Source: Gautieria morchelliformis
Lineage: Eukaryota; Basidiomycota; Agaricomycetes; Gomphales; Gomphaceae
Direction of reading: 5' to 3'
Assembly (NCBI GenBank): GCA_015179125.1
Contig: WHVA01000048.1
Span: 1 to 64,000, forward strand
Length of the DNA stretch: 64,000 nucleotides
Part shown: piece by piece, positions 53,324 through 64,000 of the stretch
Layout of the letters: the number at the start of each line of letters is the position of its first letter
How positions within the stretch are numbered: the stretch's first letter is position 1
Made by a program: the position numbers and the translations under genes
Notes under the pieces: generated by a model
What the model was told of the DNA's origin: nothing
Seen by the model: the letters and a program-made list of their open reading frames with translations, nothing else
Databases searched by the model: none

Positions 53324-56300
53324 CTACCCTCCTCGGGGCTTCTTGGCCCTCAACACCATTTCCTCCAAAGAAATCGCGCGATAGTCCTCGCCCTCTGACG
53401 CCCACACCGCATCGTCCAAAATGTACACCAGAACTCCACTTCTGCCATCTACGCTGGAGGATACCCTGAATAACGCCATGCGGGACTTCTCGTGAGCTCT
53501 TCCAGTTGGGATAAATAGTAAATCGTGTGATGCAGCAAACTCCTCCACTATAGAGCGGAATGTGATCTCCGCTACACGAGCAGTTATTGGCCGTGTCTTA
53601 GGTGTACCTGTACGTGAGGCGTTCATCGTTCCACTAGGCATACTGTGGTCAGGCTGGGGAAGCCTAGAATATGCTTCGGGTCCGAGTTCCACGGCCCTAT
53701 TCATCAACTGTAGTCCACGTGTGAAGCCTTGTGCAATGCCTGGCAAGTCGAGTACGTCCTGCGGAAAAGTGCTTTTCCAGAAGTCATACCATTGCGCAAC
53801 CTCTTCAAGATTGGCGCTCGGTTGGATGAGCCAAATATGAAGCATATCAAGCCATTTGGGAAAGAACTCCGTTTCGAGCAACTGCGAAAATACTGAGGAG
53901 CGGAGGAAGGACCGCCAGGGGAAAACGAGTTCGAGCGGCGCCATATCCTGCTGACGTGGGTTGACCTTGAAGTCGTCCCGGAGCACTACTCCCAGCTTTG
54001 GAACAATATACTTGAGCATCATTGCATTCCAATCCCTGTCACCAAAGATCTACACGCTGTGAGTTCCCATAGGCGCGAATTAGCCGAGCATCACTCACAT
54101 CTTTCCACGGAATCAGATCTTTTGGTAGGCCATCGCTGACGGTCCAGTTTCTTAAGAGGGACTTCACTTTCCGCTTGGCTTCACCAAGAAGTTCCTCCAT
54201 TCGAAGACCAACGTGTGGCAACCAAGGGAACACGATAGTTTGGAGGGCTGGTCCACCAGTACGTGGTTGCCATTCCGCAATGCCTTTTTGAATTTTAGGA
54301 AGTACAAGTTGGTCAAGAATATTGTCGCGAATGAAGGGAGGAATAATATTTGACCACTCTTCGTACAGCTGGACCGCGGGGTTGGCGTCTACAGGTGACC
54401 AGTCGTTACTAATTCATAGCATCAAGTCAGCCACAGCAATAGTTTGCCGTGGAAACTTACTTTATACATGAACGCACTCTAGGCAACCACGAGTGCCACA
54501 GTAGACTTTCGTATGGCGTCATAGCCACGTCCCTGAAGTCATGTTTGCACGAGAATCTGAAACACATCCTAAGTACTTACTGGACAGATGTTGTTGACTG
54601 GAAGTTTCGTGCGCCATACACATCTGCGTTAAGCTGAGCCTTCTCCATGACTGACATTTTCAGGGCACGTCTCCAGCGACGAAGGACATTGACCAAAAGC
54701 GTAGGATCTTGGAGCGGCTGCCACGAAGCAAGTGATTGTCGTACCTACTGTAGGTCAGGAGTCTGACTACGCTGCATTTGGTTATTTCGTACATACCAGA
54801 GGCGCAATGGCTGCAACAACGATGCCATCTAGCTTGTGGGTATCGTATTCTGCTCCGAAAAGTGTCACGAGTTTTTCGATATGTGGCGACAACGCTTCCA
54901 GCGACGGCTCATAATCACTACCGGAAGGCTGACATTGTGCCTTGATTTCATCAACGATGAGATGCACATTTTGGAGCCTGGAAAGGACTACAGTAACAGG
55001 ACGTTCAAGCAAGATCGGAACTGGGAAGCTTTGAACACTCACGCTCAGCTTCCTCTTGAATCGTACGTCTGAGTCGCGCATCTTCATCACGAACCCAGTT
55101 CCTGCGTGCTTGAAGCGCTTTCGCCTCACGCGCCAGTCCATCCAAGTCACCTTTTGCTACATCGACAATCAGTCGCAAGTTATGTCGCACCTCCGGAATC
55201 CGCATCGCATCAGTCGATGGTGTCCAAGATGTTGATACAATCTCAGAAATGGAAGATATTTCACGCATCTAAAACGCGTAAGATATTGCGAGATAACCAA
55301 TCATAAAATATAAACGAACCTCGCCACTGGTGGCATCGTAAATCTTACCAACTCCTGGGGTCTGTGCTTTCTCACCCGCATTCTGAACAATCTGCTCGTA
55401 TGTCTGGTGTTCTACCTTCAGTTTGGGTTTTCTAGGCCGTCTCCACGCGTCTGATTTGGGTTTCTGAGCTCCTTTACCCTTGGAGTCGCGTCTGCGCGAA
55501 ACAGAATCACTCTCGTCTTCACTGACAATCTCACCTCGCCTATAAACAAACAATTGGGCATACGAGGATGCAGATAACGTTGTAAACGTACCGCTTAGCT
55601 TCAGCTTTCGATTGAGCAGTTTTCTCCTTGAAACCCTTGAACGCCAAGCCCATCGAGGCCTTTGGACGAAGTTTGGTTTCTACAGGAGTCACAATACCTT
55701 CCCCAGTAGCTCCTAGACCAGTTCCCTGGAACTAACGTCAAAAGACAATAAAATATTGTGGGCAAGGACTGACGGCCTGCCATCCCATCTTGGCCATGAG
55801 TTTCGCACCGAAAGAACCTTGCAATTTACTGAAGTGTAGTTTCTCTTCTTGAGATAATTTGGGAGTACTGGTCCCCAGGGAGTGTGATCCCGCAGAACCT
55901 GTACCATCCCGCACAAATGAGCGTTGAGGTTGTGGCAGAGGTTGTGGCATTGGAGGCTCCTCATCAGATACATCATTCATCTCTTCTTCTTCTTCATCCC
56001 GTTCATCTTCTTCGTCACGATGCTCGAATGTTTCATCCAGGTCCGTGGGTTTCTTCTCACCAGTCACGAAGGAAGGTGCCCTGCCATGGTAGAAATAAGT
56101 ACATGTATATAGTGGACATCTTTCACTTACTGCGTGAAATGGAGTTTCTTCTCCTGTTTAACGGTCTTTGCTCCGAACCCCTCATCCTCGTCATCGTCCA
56201 GATCTCCAACTCGACGCCGTTTGTTGCGCTGGTATGGATCCTGGAATAAACTGCGCTCTGCACGCACATCTGGGTCGTTGTCTTCGACTCCTTGATCATC

Positions 56301-56372
56301 CAGATCCTCTTCCTCAGAACCCTCAGAGGAGTCCAAGTCGTCTTCAAGGAATGCACGCTTACGGCGAGCCAT
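53324..56372 (-). CDS. TFIP11/Ntr1 splicing factor with G-patch
   Basis: TFIP11 (yeast Ntr1/Spp382) activates the Prp43 helicase to take apart the post-splicing lariat spliceosome. The start at 56372 gives the acidic TIP N-terminal domain (MARRKRAFLEDDLDSSEGSE; RNKRRRVGDLDDDEDEGFGA). The G-patch, which binds the helicase, follows: GSFGAKLMAKMGWQA joined across an intron to GTGLGATGEGIVTPVETKLR and PKASMGLAFKGFKEKTAQSK. The long GCFC-type C-terminal region includes DVRFKRKLSVSVQS-type sequence, MLKYIVPKLGVVLRDDFKVN, LELVFPWRSFLRSSVFSQLL, EFFPKWLDMLHIWLIQPSAN and WYDFWKSTFPQDVLDLPGIA. It ends ISLEEMVLRAKKPRGG with stop at 53324. Domain order and length fit the family. Nothing looks damaged. Confidence 0.92.
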
Positions 56373-56577
56373 AGCGGAGGCCCGAGGTAGGAATGCCTAT
56401 ATATAGCCGCCTTTGCGCTGTGGCGCTGCTAATCGCTGAGCGCTGACTGAGCAGTTCTTTGTCTAGCGACACACGCTAGACAAATAACAAAACTCGAGCC
56501 TGTAGTCTGACGAGGTGGTAAAGCGTTGTGACGGCCACTTGTTGTGAACTCTACGCCATCTCACAACTTCCGTCACG

Positions 56578-59500
56578 ATGGCTTTCTCAGACTTCGGTTC
56601 GACGACTTCAGTTCGACCCGACAAGCCATTGATAGTCAAATGTACCTTTGACCAGAGGATGAAACGTATTACATTCGCCTCCTCGCGTAATTGTTCATAC
56701 GATCTACTTAGGGAAAGGGTGCGTTCCCTGTTATAAGCTGACGACGGCCAGGAGCCAAACCTGTTGTATAGGTTGAGCAGTGTTTTGCACTCTCAGCAAC
56801 GTCTTTCACGATTCGCTACAAGGATGACGATGGAGAGATTACCGATGTCACTTCCGATGGCGACCTGACGGAGGCCATTCATTACTTCCATGTTGGAGAC
56901 GATCCTCCCACTTCCTCTGCGTCCTCTGTGACTTCTGGAAGAAGTGGCAGTGGACGCAAAGTCACGCTAAGGCTCACCGTGATCGTCGACTATGAACTCA
57001 GTTTGTCGGACACAGCATCCTTGGCGAGCATGGAGGAGTATGACCCTAACTCTAGCGACCTTACGCTGGCCAGGGAACCTTTAAACGGATACTCCGAAGG
57101 TTACGACCTGGAGGACGATGCTATAACTGTGAGCTCTCGCGACACAGCATCCATCCCTCGTGGTGTACCTGCACTACGAATTGCATCTCGCCCCAATCTA
57201 CGTACTCTCTCTCCTGTATTATCAGACGATTCGCCGCCTGCTTCGTCACTTGGAACTGCGAGTGGTGCTCATGCTGAACATGATCGCACTGCATTACCCG
57301 CAGGCAGGGGAAAAGAGAACGATGCTGATAGTCAAAGTCATGTCGTAATACCTCACGACTCTCATCCTCAAACAGCTGTGGGCGAAACCCCCGAGGAGTC
57401 ACTCGCGTTCGACAAAAATTCAACAGGTGTTTTTGATCGTCTGAAGCAGCTTGAGGTGGGAGAACAAGGGGACTATGCATCCCAAGAAGCTAAACGTTTG
57501 TCTCAAACGGAACGCGGAGTGCAGTGGCTTCGTGATCAGAATGTACGAGCTATCCAGTCCATGTTTGGCGCGCTCCCCGAACCATCCGTATCCGAGGACA
57601 CGGAGTCTGTTGTATTTGTGGAGGCCCCAGATGAGGCTCTTGTCGGCGACCTTGCACTGCAGCAGGACCCCCGTGGCAAATATTACTATACGTACACCTC
57701 ATCTTCAAACGCTTCTCAGATGCAGGAAGAAGCGTCTGATCCACCTGATGGGGGTAGTATTATAGAAAGCGGGTATGTTTCTGTTGGACATGAAGAGCCG
57801 TCACCTCGCGGGCTTGCATGGCTAGCTGACCAGCGGGCCCAGCCATCTTCCTCGACAACTCTTAATCCCAATCCATCCTCGAATCCATCCCCGGCACAAA
57901 TTCGCGAGCGATACGAAATTCATCCGGACATACCAGCGGAGGTACTGAAATTTATCCCTGAATATCGTCTTCCTTTGCTTCCGCCGGAGGAAGTGACTAA
58001 TTGTTCTGCATGTGGTCTGATGCTTGAGTCTTTCCGTTACGTGTGTACAACCTGTGGAGAGTCAGAGCCTCACTCGCGACACTCCCTACCTCTGTTGAAC
58101 GGGAAGGGCAAAGGGAAGGACGTGTCTTCCGGCGTGAACACCAACCCCTTCGTTTATCATTCTCACCATCAAGCTACAACTTCGCCGTCTTCATCCTCCT
58201 TGACACTACTCAGCACGCCCGACCCTCCTCCCAGGTCATCCTCGCTCCTGGCATCAGTGGGAAAACTCAATTATATGATCCAGAAGCCGCTCTTTGCATC
58301 ATCTTCGCAGGATACTTTATTCGTGCCACCTTCAGGCAACAACCCGAATTTTGGCTCCGCAGGTTACGAATTATGTTCTAGTTGCATCGAGTCCGCGGGC
58401 ATGCTACACGCACTAGAAGCAGGTGTTAATACATCGCCACTCAGCAATAGTCCACTCTCATCTTCCCAGGAAGACATACGAGCAATCATCCATTTCCGGC
58501 GGACATTGCCTAGAAGCAAAGGCCATATTCGCCACGCGTATAGAGAGAAGGTTTGGAGTCGTGAGGGTTGGAAAGATGTTGGTGAGTTTAGTTTCAATGC
58601 CCCCCATGTGTGCTGTTTCTGACCTCAGACTTGCAGAGCAAGATGACATTTCGAAATGCTCCATATGCAGTACATCTGTGGAGATGGATAGGTTCAAATG
58701 TGCATCATGTACCAAATTTGACCTTTGCCGTGCATGTTATAGGTAAATGCCACATCCCGATATTGTTCTCGGTATACCTTTTCAACATTGTGAATAGTCA
58801 AGTCCACGAAATCCATCCATCACATGCATTCCTCTCAGTTCCAGATCGATCCGCTTGTCCATGCGACCAGGAGGAGGATGCACCACGTCGGTCACTAGAT
58901 ATGAATGGCGAGCCATGTACGCACTAGTTTTTTCCACTGATCTATTCACCCACTAACACGTGCACCGTAGCCTTAAAGCACCCTGGAGTTAAGTGCCATC
59001 AGTACGTGAAAGTTACCCCAAGCGACACTCAGACTAACACTTATGTAAGTTGCATGCTCGACATCGTTGGCGCACGCTTCCACTGCGCAGTATGCGACTC
59101 TGTAGACATCTGCTCCAACTGTGAATCGGTTGGACTCCCGGGAAATTTAACATCACCGGACGGCGGCCATGACTCTTCACACATAATGATAAAGGTATAT
59201 TTTCGAGACGCTGCCCTCCAACTATATGTTGACCCGGTGAAGATACCATATCCGCTCGCAACCACGGAGGTCGAAACAGCGAGTAGACGCGCCATCTCCT
59301 TGTGGCACGGTCGCGATCGCCCCGAACTTCGAAGTGTGCGGCGACGCTCTAGCTCACAAGATTCTGCTCATGCACGAACTGTTGTGGGACGAGCTGCCAG
59401 TGGCGGCCCTCACTCGAGGCATGCAAGTCATAGCAATGAACACAACCTTCCTTGCCATGTTTGTGGCATAGTAGGTTTTACTCTTGGGCAGGGATGCATG

Positions 59501-60280
59501 TCTTTCTGATGAGTTCTCGCAGAGCATAGTAGGGGTCAGATATCAATGCGCCTCCTGCCCCTCATCGCCTTCTTCGTACAATCTGGTGCGTCATTCGCTG
59601 CCGCCAACATGAAGTAAGATTAACAGACTTTAGTGTTCAACATGCGAGATGAAGTCGTATATCGTACACGATCCCAGACATATTTTCATAAAGATCCCAC
59701 GTGCGGTGGACCGTCAAATTCAAACACCCTATCCTCTTCTACCTCCGACATTGTAGGGTTCTAAGGACACTGACCTTAATTATGGCTGACATTCAGTGCA
59801 GGTACCGCTCGCCAGCAGGATTTGTAGCAGGTCGGAGGATGGACCCAAGGATTGATCCACGAAGTGCGCCTTCACTCGTTATACCCTTTACTGTTTGTTT
59901 ATGCTGTCTCGCGTGGTAGCCTACCTACAGAGTCTATACCATCGAACAGCTGTCTGTGATCGTTGTATTGAACACATCCGAGGAGTTTGGCATCATTGCG
60001 CCTACTGTGGTAGCGATTTATGCGAGGACTGCGAAGCCATGGATGCTCACGATAAGACACACCTGTTTCTGGTCTTTAAATCTATGGTGTGTCAACCAGT
60101 AATCCAGCTGAATTTGCTGACATCGTTGTCTTCAAGGTTGACATGGTACGCCTGGGGTGAGTTCAACCATCTGTCGCATCGAGTAGTTATCTGATGCTGT
60201 CTTAGGGAGATATGCAATATCGACAACCCCTCTCAAAGCCCTCCCCTTATTCCTCACCCAGTCTACTTGTCTTCATGAAT
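56578..60280 (+). CDS. PB1 and multi-ZZ zinc-finger protein (NBR1/p62-like)
   Basis: The start at 56578 gives a PB1 domain (DKPLIVKCTFDQRMKRITFA; SFTIRYKDDDGEITDVTSDG; DLTEAIHYF) including the acidic OPCA-type motif. A long Ser/Pro-rich linker follows, then repeated ZZ-type fingers: CSACGLMLESFRYVCTTCGE...YELCSSC; CSICSTSVEMDRFKCASC...FDLCRACY; GARFHCAVCDSVDICSNCES with GGHDSSHIMIK; VGVRYQCASC...YNLCSTC with PRHIFIKIPR; and AVCDRCIEHIRGVWHHCAYC-GSDLCEDCEAMDAHDKTH. The final exon reads ICNIDNPSQSPPLIPHPVYL with stop at 60280. NBR1 and p62 are autophagy cargo receptors; PB1 plus ZZ fits that group. I see no FW (NBR1) or UBA domain before the stop, so the role is inferred. Introns in the 3' half are approximate. 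Confidence 0.85.
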
Positions 60281-60344
60281 ATAAAGGAACAATCTTCGTG
60301 CATGAGCTGCAATATAGCCTACAAGTACGAGCAACTGATGTCCA

Positions 60345-60960
60345 TTATCCTTTCTTGAAACCTGAGAAACATTGTAAATTGTTTTCTAAATTATTTCCAC
60401 AGAGATGCAAAGAGTCCGTACCTAATCTACGTCGTTCGTAGAACAGATCGGTTCGGCTGGCACCGAGGTTAACGATCTTCGGACAGCCGTCTCGATCTTT
60501 CTCTAGACGAGTACATTCAGCGCAATAATAGGCGTCAGAGATACCTGAACTCAGTTTGAGTCTGATGCTACCAGAAATCATTAGCATGTACACACCTGGG
60601 GAACCGCATATAATGCACCGCCCGCCATAAGTTCCAAAATTGCACTCGTCGCAGATGCGGACCAGTGTTTCTGGTCGTACATACGAATCACAGACGGGGC
60701 TTCGCATGCAATAATAAAAGCCAAGTTAGAAACTTATACACACATAGGTAAGGGTAGGAAGAACCCTCACCATTTGCCATCACATTTCTCGCACAAACGG
60801 CCTATGGCTGAGTTTACACATGAGTGGCGGACGCTCCGCTGGAAAGAAAATGCTCACCTATACCAGGCTGGCGGCGGCACATTATTAGATCTGTGCATGT
60901 AGAGGTTAAAATTTATAATGCCACACAAACATCGCACAGACCTGGGTGGTGTTTAGACAT
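60345..60960 (-). CDS. PHF5A: PHF5A/Rds3, SF3b splicing factor subunit
   Basis: PHF5A is a small zinc-knotted subunit of the SF3b complex of U2 snRNP, contacting the branch-site adenosine pocket with SF3B1. Six exons encode exactly 110 residues, the same length as the human protein: [110 protein letters not shown]. All Cys pairs for the zinc sites are present. The family is among the most conserved in eukaryotes, so the exon model is secure. Stop is at 60345, 64 bp from the convergent PB1-ZZ gene. The start is 97 bp from the divergent TOR gene. Confidence 0.97.
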
Positions 60961-61057
60961 GACTATGGAGCACAAACGACAAAGTTCTGTTGCTGACCAA
61001 CTCCAACTATTCCGCGGCTTACATAAGTACTGAAGGCAGGCGGACGACCTGCACGCT
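60961..61057. promoter_or_regulatory. Shared divergent promoter of PHF5A and TOR
   Basis: Only 97 bp separate the PHF5A start codon (minus) and the TOR start codon (plus), so core promoters and 5' UTRs of both must lie here or overlap the genes. No TATA box is evident. Confidence 0.55.
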
Positions 61058-64000
61058 ATGTCGTCAGGATCCGCAAGTCAGAATGAAATACTCAATCAGC
61101 TCTTTCACACTCTCAGAAACAAGAGCCCGGAGAACCGTCAGGCGGCGGCAAGAGAGCTCCGGCGCTATGTGAGTTGTATTCTCACAACATGCTCCCAGAA
61201 GTTGACGACATACAGGTCACGGCCGCCATCGCAGACATGAACTCTGACGCTTCTGCGAAGCTTTGGGACGAGCATATCAATAGGAGGCTCTTTGACCTCA
61301 TTCACAGCAATAATAGCACCGACAAGCTGGGAGGTATACTTGCTATAGGTGCGCAGCCTTCTAGGACTTCAGATCCTCTTCTTATTATTGGTGTAGATCA
61401 TCTCATGGACGTCGACCAGGAAGAGACGATAGAGAACAGAAGGAATCTTTTTCGATTTTACAATTATCTAACCACTCTTCTCCCAAATCCCGATCTAAAC
61501 GTTATGGTCGCAGCATCAAAGTCACTCGGGAAAATCGCCAAAATTGGTGATCAGGTCCTGGGGGAGCGCTTCATCGAGCATGAAGTCCCAGACTCCATTG
61601 AGCTATTGTCTTCTACCGACAAGACTGAGCAGAGTCGCTACGCTGGGGTTCTAGTTTTGAAGGAGCTTGCACGTAATAGTCCCATGTACTTCGTCCAACA
61701 CATCACCCTTATCTTCGACAAAATTCTTCTACCTCTAAGAGATCCCAGAGTATGTTTGGTCACGTACTTGATCGCATATTTTTTGACGTTCACTGCAGGT
61801 ACATGTCCGAGAAGGTGCCGCCGAGCTTCTCGCCGAATTGCTAGACATCATGGCCCAGAGGGAACGCCAATCCCGCAGCCAGCCATTTCTTGTAAAACTA
61901 GTTGAGCATTCCTCGCAAGGTTTAAAGACCAACCAAGTAGAAATCATTCACGGGTCCCTGCTCACGTATCGAGAACTTCTTCTTCATGCCGGCATGGTTT
62001 GTTAAGTCGGTAATGTTATATAGAACAAACTGACTATCTCATTTAGGCGATGCGAGACACGTTTCACGACACAGTAGAAACAATTTTCCGTTACAAGGCC
62101 CACAGAGACACGTTAATCCGACGGACCGTTATCGCTCTAATTCCCACCTTTGCTCTATACGACAATCAAAGCTTCTCAGAGCATTTCTTACACAGAGCGA
62201 TGGCCCATCTCCTCTCACAGCTCGATAAGCCAAGCGAGCGCACTATTGGTGCGCATTATTCTGTGTGTCAGAGGCAAATTCACATCTGTTGCACTAGCTT
62301 ATATCGCCATTGGGCATGTCTCTGGTGCCGTGGGCAGTGAAATGAAGCCTTTCTTGGATTCGATCATGCTCAATATCAAGCAGGCCCTTCAACTGCGAGG
62401 GTATGTTGCACTGACAGTTATTCTCCAGCACATATTGACCACGGGAGAACAGGAGAAAAAATGCGCCATCGGAGGAACCTATTTTCCAATGCATGGGCAT
62501 GCTCGCTTCGTCGGTTGGACCCAACCTTACCAAGCTGCTGCATGATCAACTTGAGCTTATGTTTGCATGTGGTTTGAGTGAACCGTTGCGTTCGGCGCTC
62601 GTATCCATTGCTCGGCACATCCCCCCTCTCCTTAAGACGATTCAAGGTGCGGCTAGCTGGCAGAACATCTAGCACTATTGACAGACATCAATTCCAGATC
62701 GTTTACTTGACCTCTTGTCTGTCATTCTTACTGGTCAATCGTATAGGCCACTTGGTGCGCCCTCTGCGCTTGGACGTGCCGAGGCAGCAAAAGAGGTAAT
62801 GCTGGCTGCTTTCATTGCCGATTCATCTAATATATTACACAGGCGGCGACCGTCAGCAAGAATCCTGAAACTCTCGGTCTTGCGCTTAGCACGCTCGGAA
62901 CATTCGACTTCAGTGGCAAGTGGTCGTTGCTCTGAGAATGTCTCTCATCTCACACAAAGACGATAGGTCACATCCTCAACGAGTTCGTCAGAGATGCCGC
63001 ACTACCTTATCTCGAAGATGACCACGCGGAAGTGCGCAAAGCAGCTGCATTGACTTGTTGCAAACTCTTCGTTCGGGATCCAATTTGTTATCAAGCGAGC
63101 AACCATTCGGTGGAGATCATCAGCGATGTCCTGGATAAGCTGCTGACAGTTGGCGTTGCAGATCCTGGTGCGTGTCTGAGAAGTGTAATAAACCCTGATC
63201 CAGTCTCAACGTAGTATTGTATAGATCCTACCATTCGGCAGATTGTGCTCTCATCATTGGACGACCGCTTTGATAAACACCTGGCTCAAGCAGAATACGT
63301 GCGGTCGTTGTTCATCGCGTTGAACGATGAAGTTTTCACCAATCGTGTCCTTGCGATTACGTTGATCGGTCGTTTGGCTATGCATAACCCGGCATATGTC
63401 ATGCCATCTCTTCGGAAAGCCTTGATTCAGCTGCTGACAGAGCTTGAGTATTCTACCATCACGTTCGTATTACAGCCGTGCGGAACATGCCTCTGAGTTA
63501 CTGATGAGATGGTGATGCCTTATGTTTCTAGACGAAGTCGCGAGGAGGCATCGCGTCTGCTAACTCTCCTAACAAGCGCCACACAACGGCTCATTAAACC
63601 GTATGCACTCCCAATGCTTAGGGTTTTACTTCCCAAGGCAAACGATGCCAACCCAGTAGTGGCTGGTCAAGTCTTAATGTGTCTCGGGGAGCTATCTTCC
63701 GTCGGTGGTGAAGAGTTCGCACCGCACATTCCTCAAATAATGTCTGTTATTCTTTCCACGCTCGGTGATCCGGCCGCACTTTCAAAACGGGAAGCAGCCC
63801 TTTTAACCCTGGGTCAATTGTGCACCAACACGAGCTATGTCATCACTCCAATAGTAGAGCATTCACAATTGATGCCACTCTTGGGACGTGTTCTGAAGTC
63901 AGAGCCGTCAGCCAACATCCGCCGACAGACTATTAGGGTTTTGGGAATTCTTGGCGCCATCGATCCTTACCGACGCAAGGTAGTCTAAAATCCTTATACT
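61058..64000 (+). CDS. TOR: TOR protein kinase, N-terminal HEAT region (truncated by window end)
   Basis: TOR is the PI3K-related kinase of TORC1/TORC2 that couples nutrients to growth. The start at 61058 gives [20 protein letters not shown] and [17 protein letters not shown], then (after a 61169-61215 intron) [24 protein letters not shown]-repeat blocks follow: [120 protein letters not shown], and [20 protein letters not shown] at the right edge. These match the N-terminal spiral of fungal TOR proteins. The FAT, FRB and kinase domains lie beyond the window, so the kinase itself is inferred from N-terminal homology. About ten introns are present in this part. Confidence 0.9.

Noticed and set aside
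1..64000. CRISPR arrays, bacterial operons, prophage or toxin systems
   Set aside because: None seen; the gene structure is eukaryotic throughout.

Overview
This window reads as nuclear DNA of a filamentous basidiomycete, most likely an agaricomycete. Almost every gene is split by several GT-AG introns of about 45-65 nt. The mobile DNA consists of Ty3/gypsy LTR elements, a tyrosine-recombinase relic and a MITE-like repeat. The protein set is eukaryotic housekeeping (RPB4, PHF5A, TOR, ARP8, TFIP11, PUS1). There are no operons, ribosome binding sites or CRISPR arrays. Exon borders given here were worked out by hand from splice signals and family motifs, so gene spans are firmer than individual exon edges.

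Layout. 1-3.7 kb: nested Ty3/gypsy debris, with a truncated frameshifted gag, three related LTRs (one a solo LTR with a perfect 5-bp target duplication), an older LTR remnant and a pol scrap. 4-6.3 kb: glycerol kinase (-). 6.4-9.1 kb: a tentative small membrane protein and a serine-rich protein of unknown function (both -). 9.2-9.6 kb: truncated MITE copy. 9.7-13.5 kb: RPB4 and a Zds-type protein (+). 14-17 kb: R3H-SUZ RNA-binding protein (-). 18.8-22 kb: ELMO family protein (+). 22.1-22.7 kb: direct repeats flanking a gene scrap. 23-26.3 kb: a Bsd2/NDFIP-like membrane protein and a vacuolar-type amino-acid transporter (both -). 27.7-28.7 kb: decayed tyrosine recombinase (-). 29.0 kb: tRNA-Pro(AGG) with an intron. 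29.4-31.3 kb: RBR ubiquitin ligase with three tandem 52-residue repeats (-). 31.9-33.8 kb: tRNA pseudouridine synthase (-). 34.3-34.7 kb: full-length MITE. 34.8-37.0 kb: F-box/RCC1 protein (-). 37-40 kb: gene-poor. 40.0-40.9 kb: C2H2 regulator (-). 42.4-45.6 kb: ARP8 (-). 46.2-47.3 kb: nitronate monooxygenase (-). 48.1-50.2 kb: DnaJ-X co-chaperone (-). 50.8-53.0 kb: M20 peptidase (-). 53.3-56.4 kb: TFIP11/Ntr1 splicing factor (-). 56.6-60.3 kb: PB1 plus multi-ZZ protein (+). 60.3-61.0 kb: PHF5A (-). From 61.06 kb to the window end: N-terminal HEAT region of TOR kinase (+, cut by the edge).

The genes do not form a pathway cluster. Functional themes recur: RNA processing (PHF5A, TFIP11, PUS1, R3H-SUZ), protein quality control (RBR ligase, F-box, DnaJ-X, PB1-ZZ receptor) and growth or polarity signalling (TOR, Zds, ELMO). 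The most informative finer points are a self-priming signature in the gypsy element, a start codon apparently split by an intron in the Zds gene, a 6-nt exon in the transporter, the paired MITE copies, and the tandem repeat in the RBR ligase. I found no convincing novel multi-gene system.
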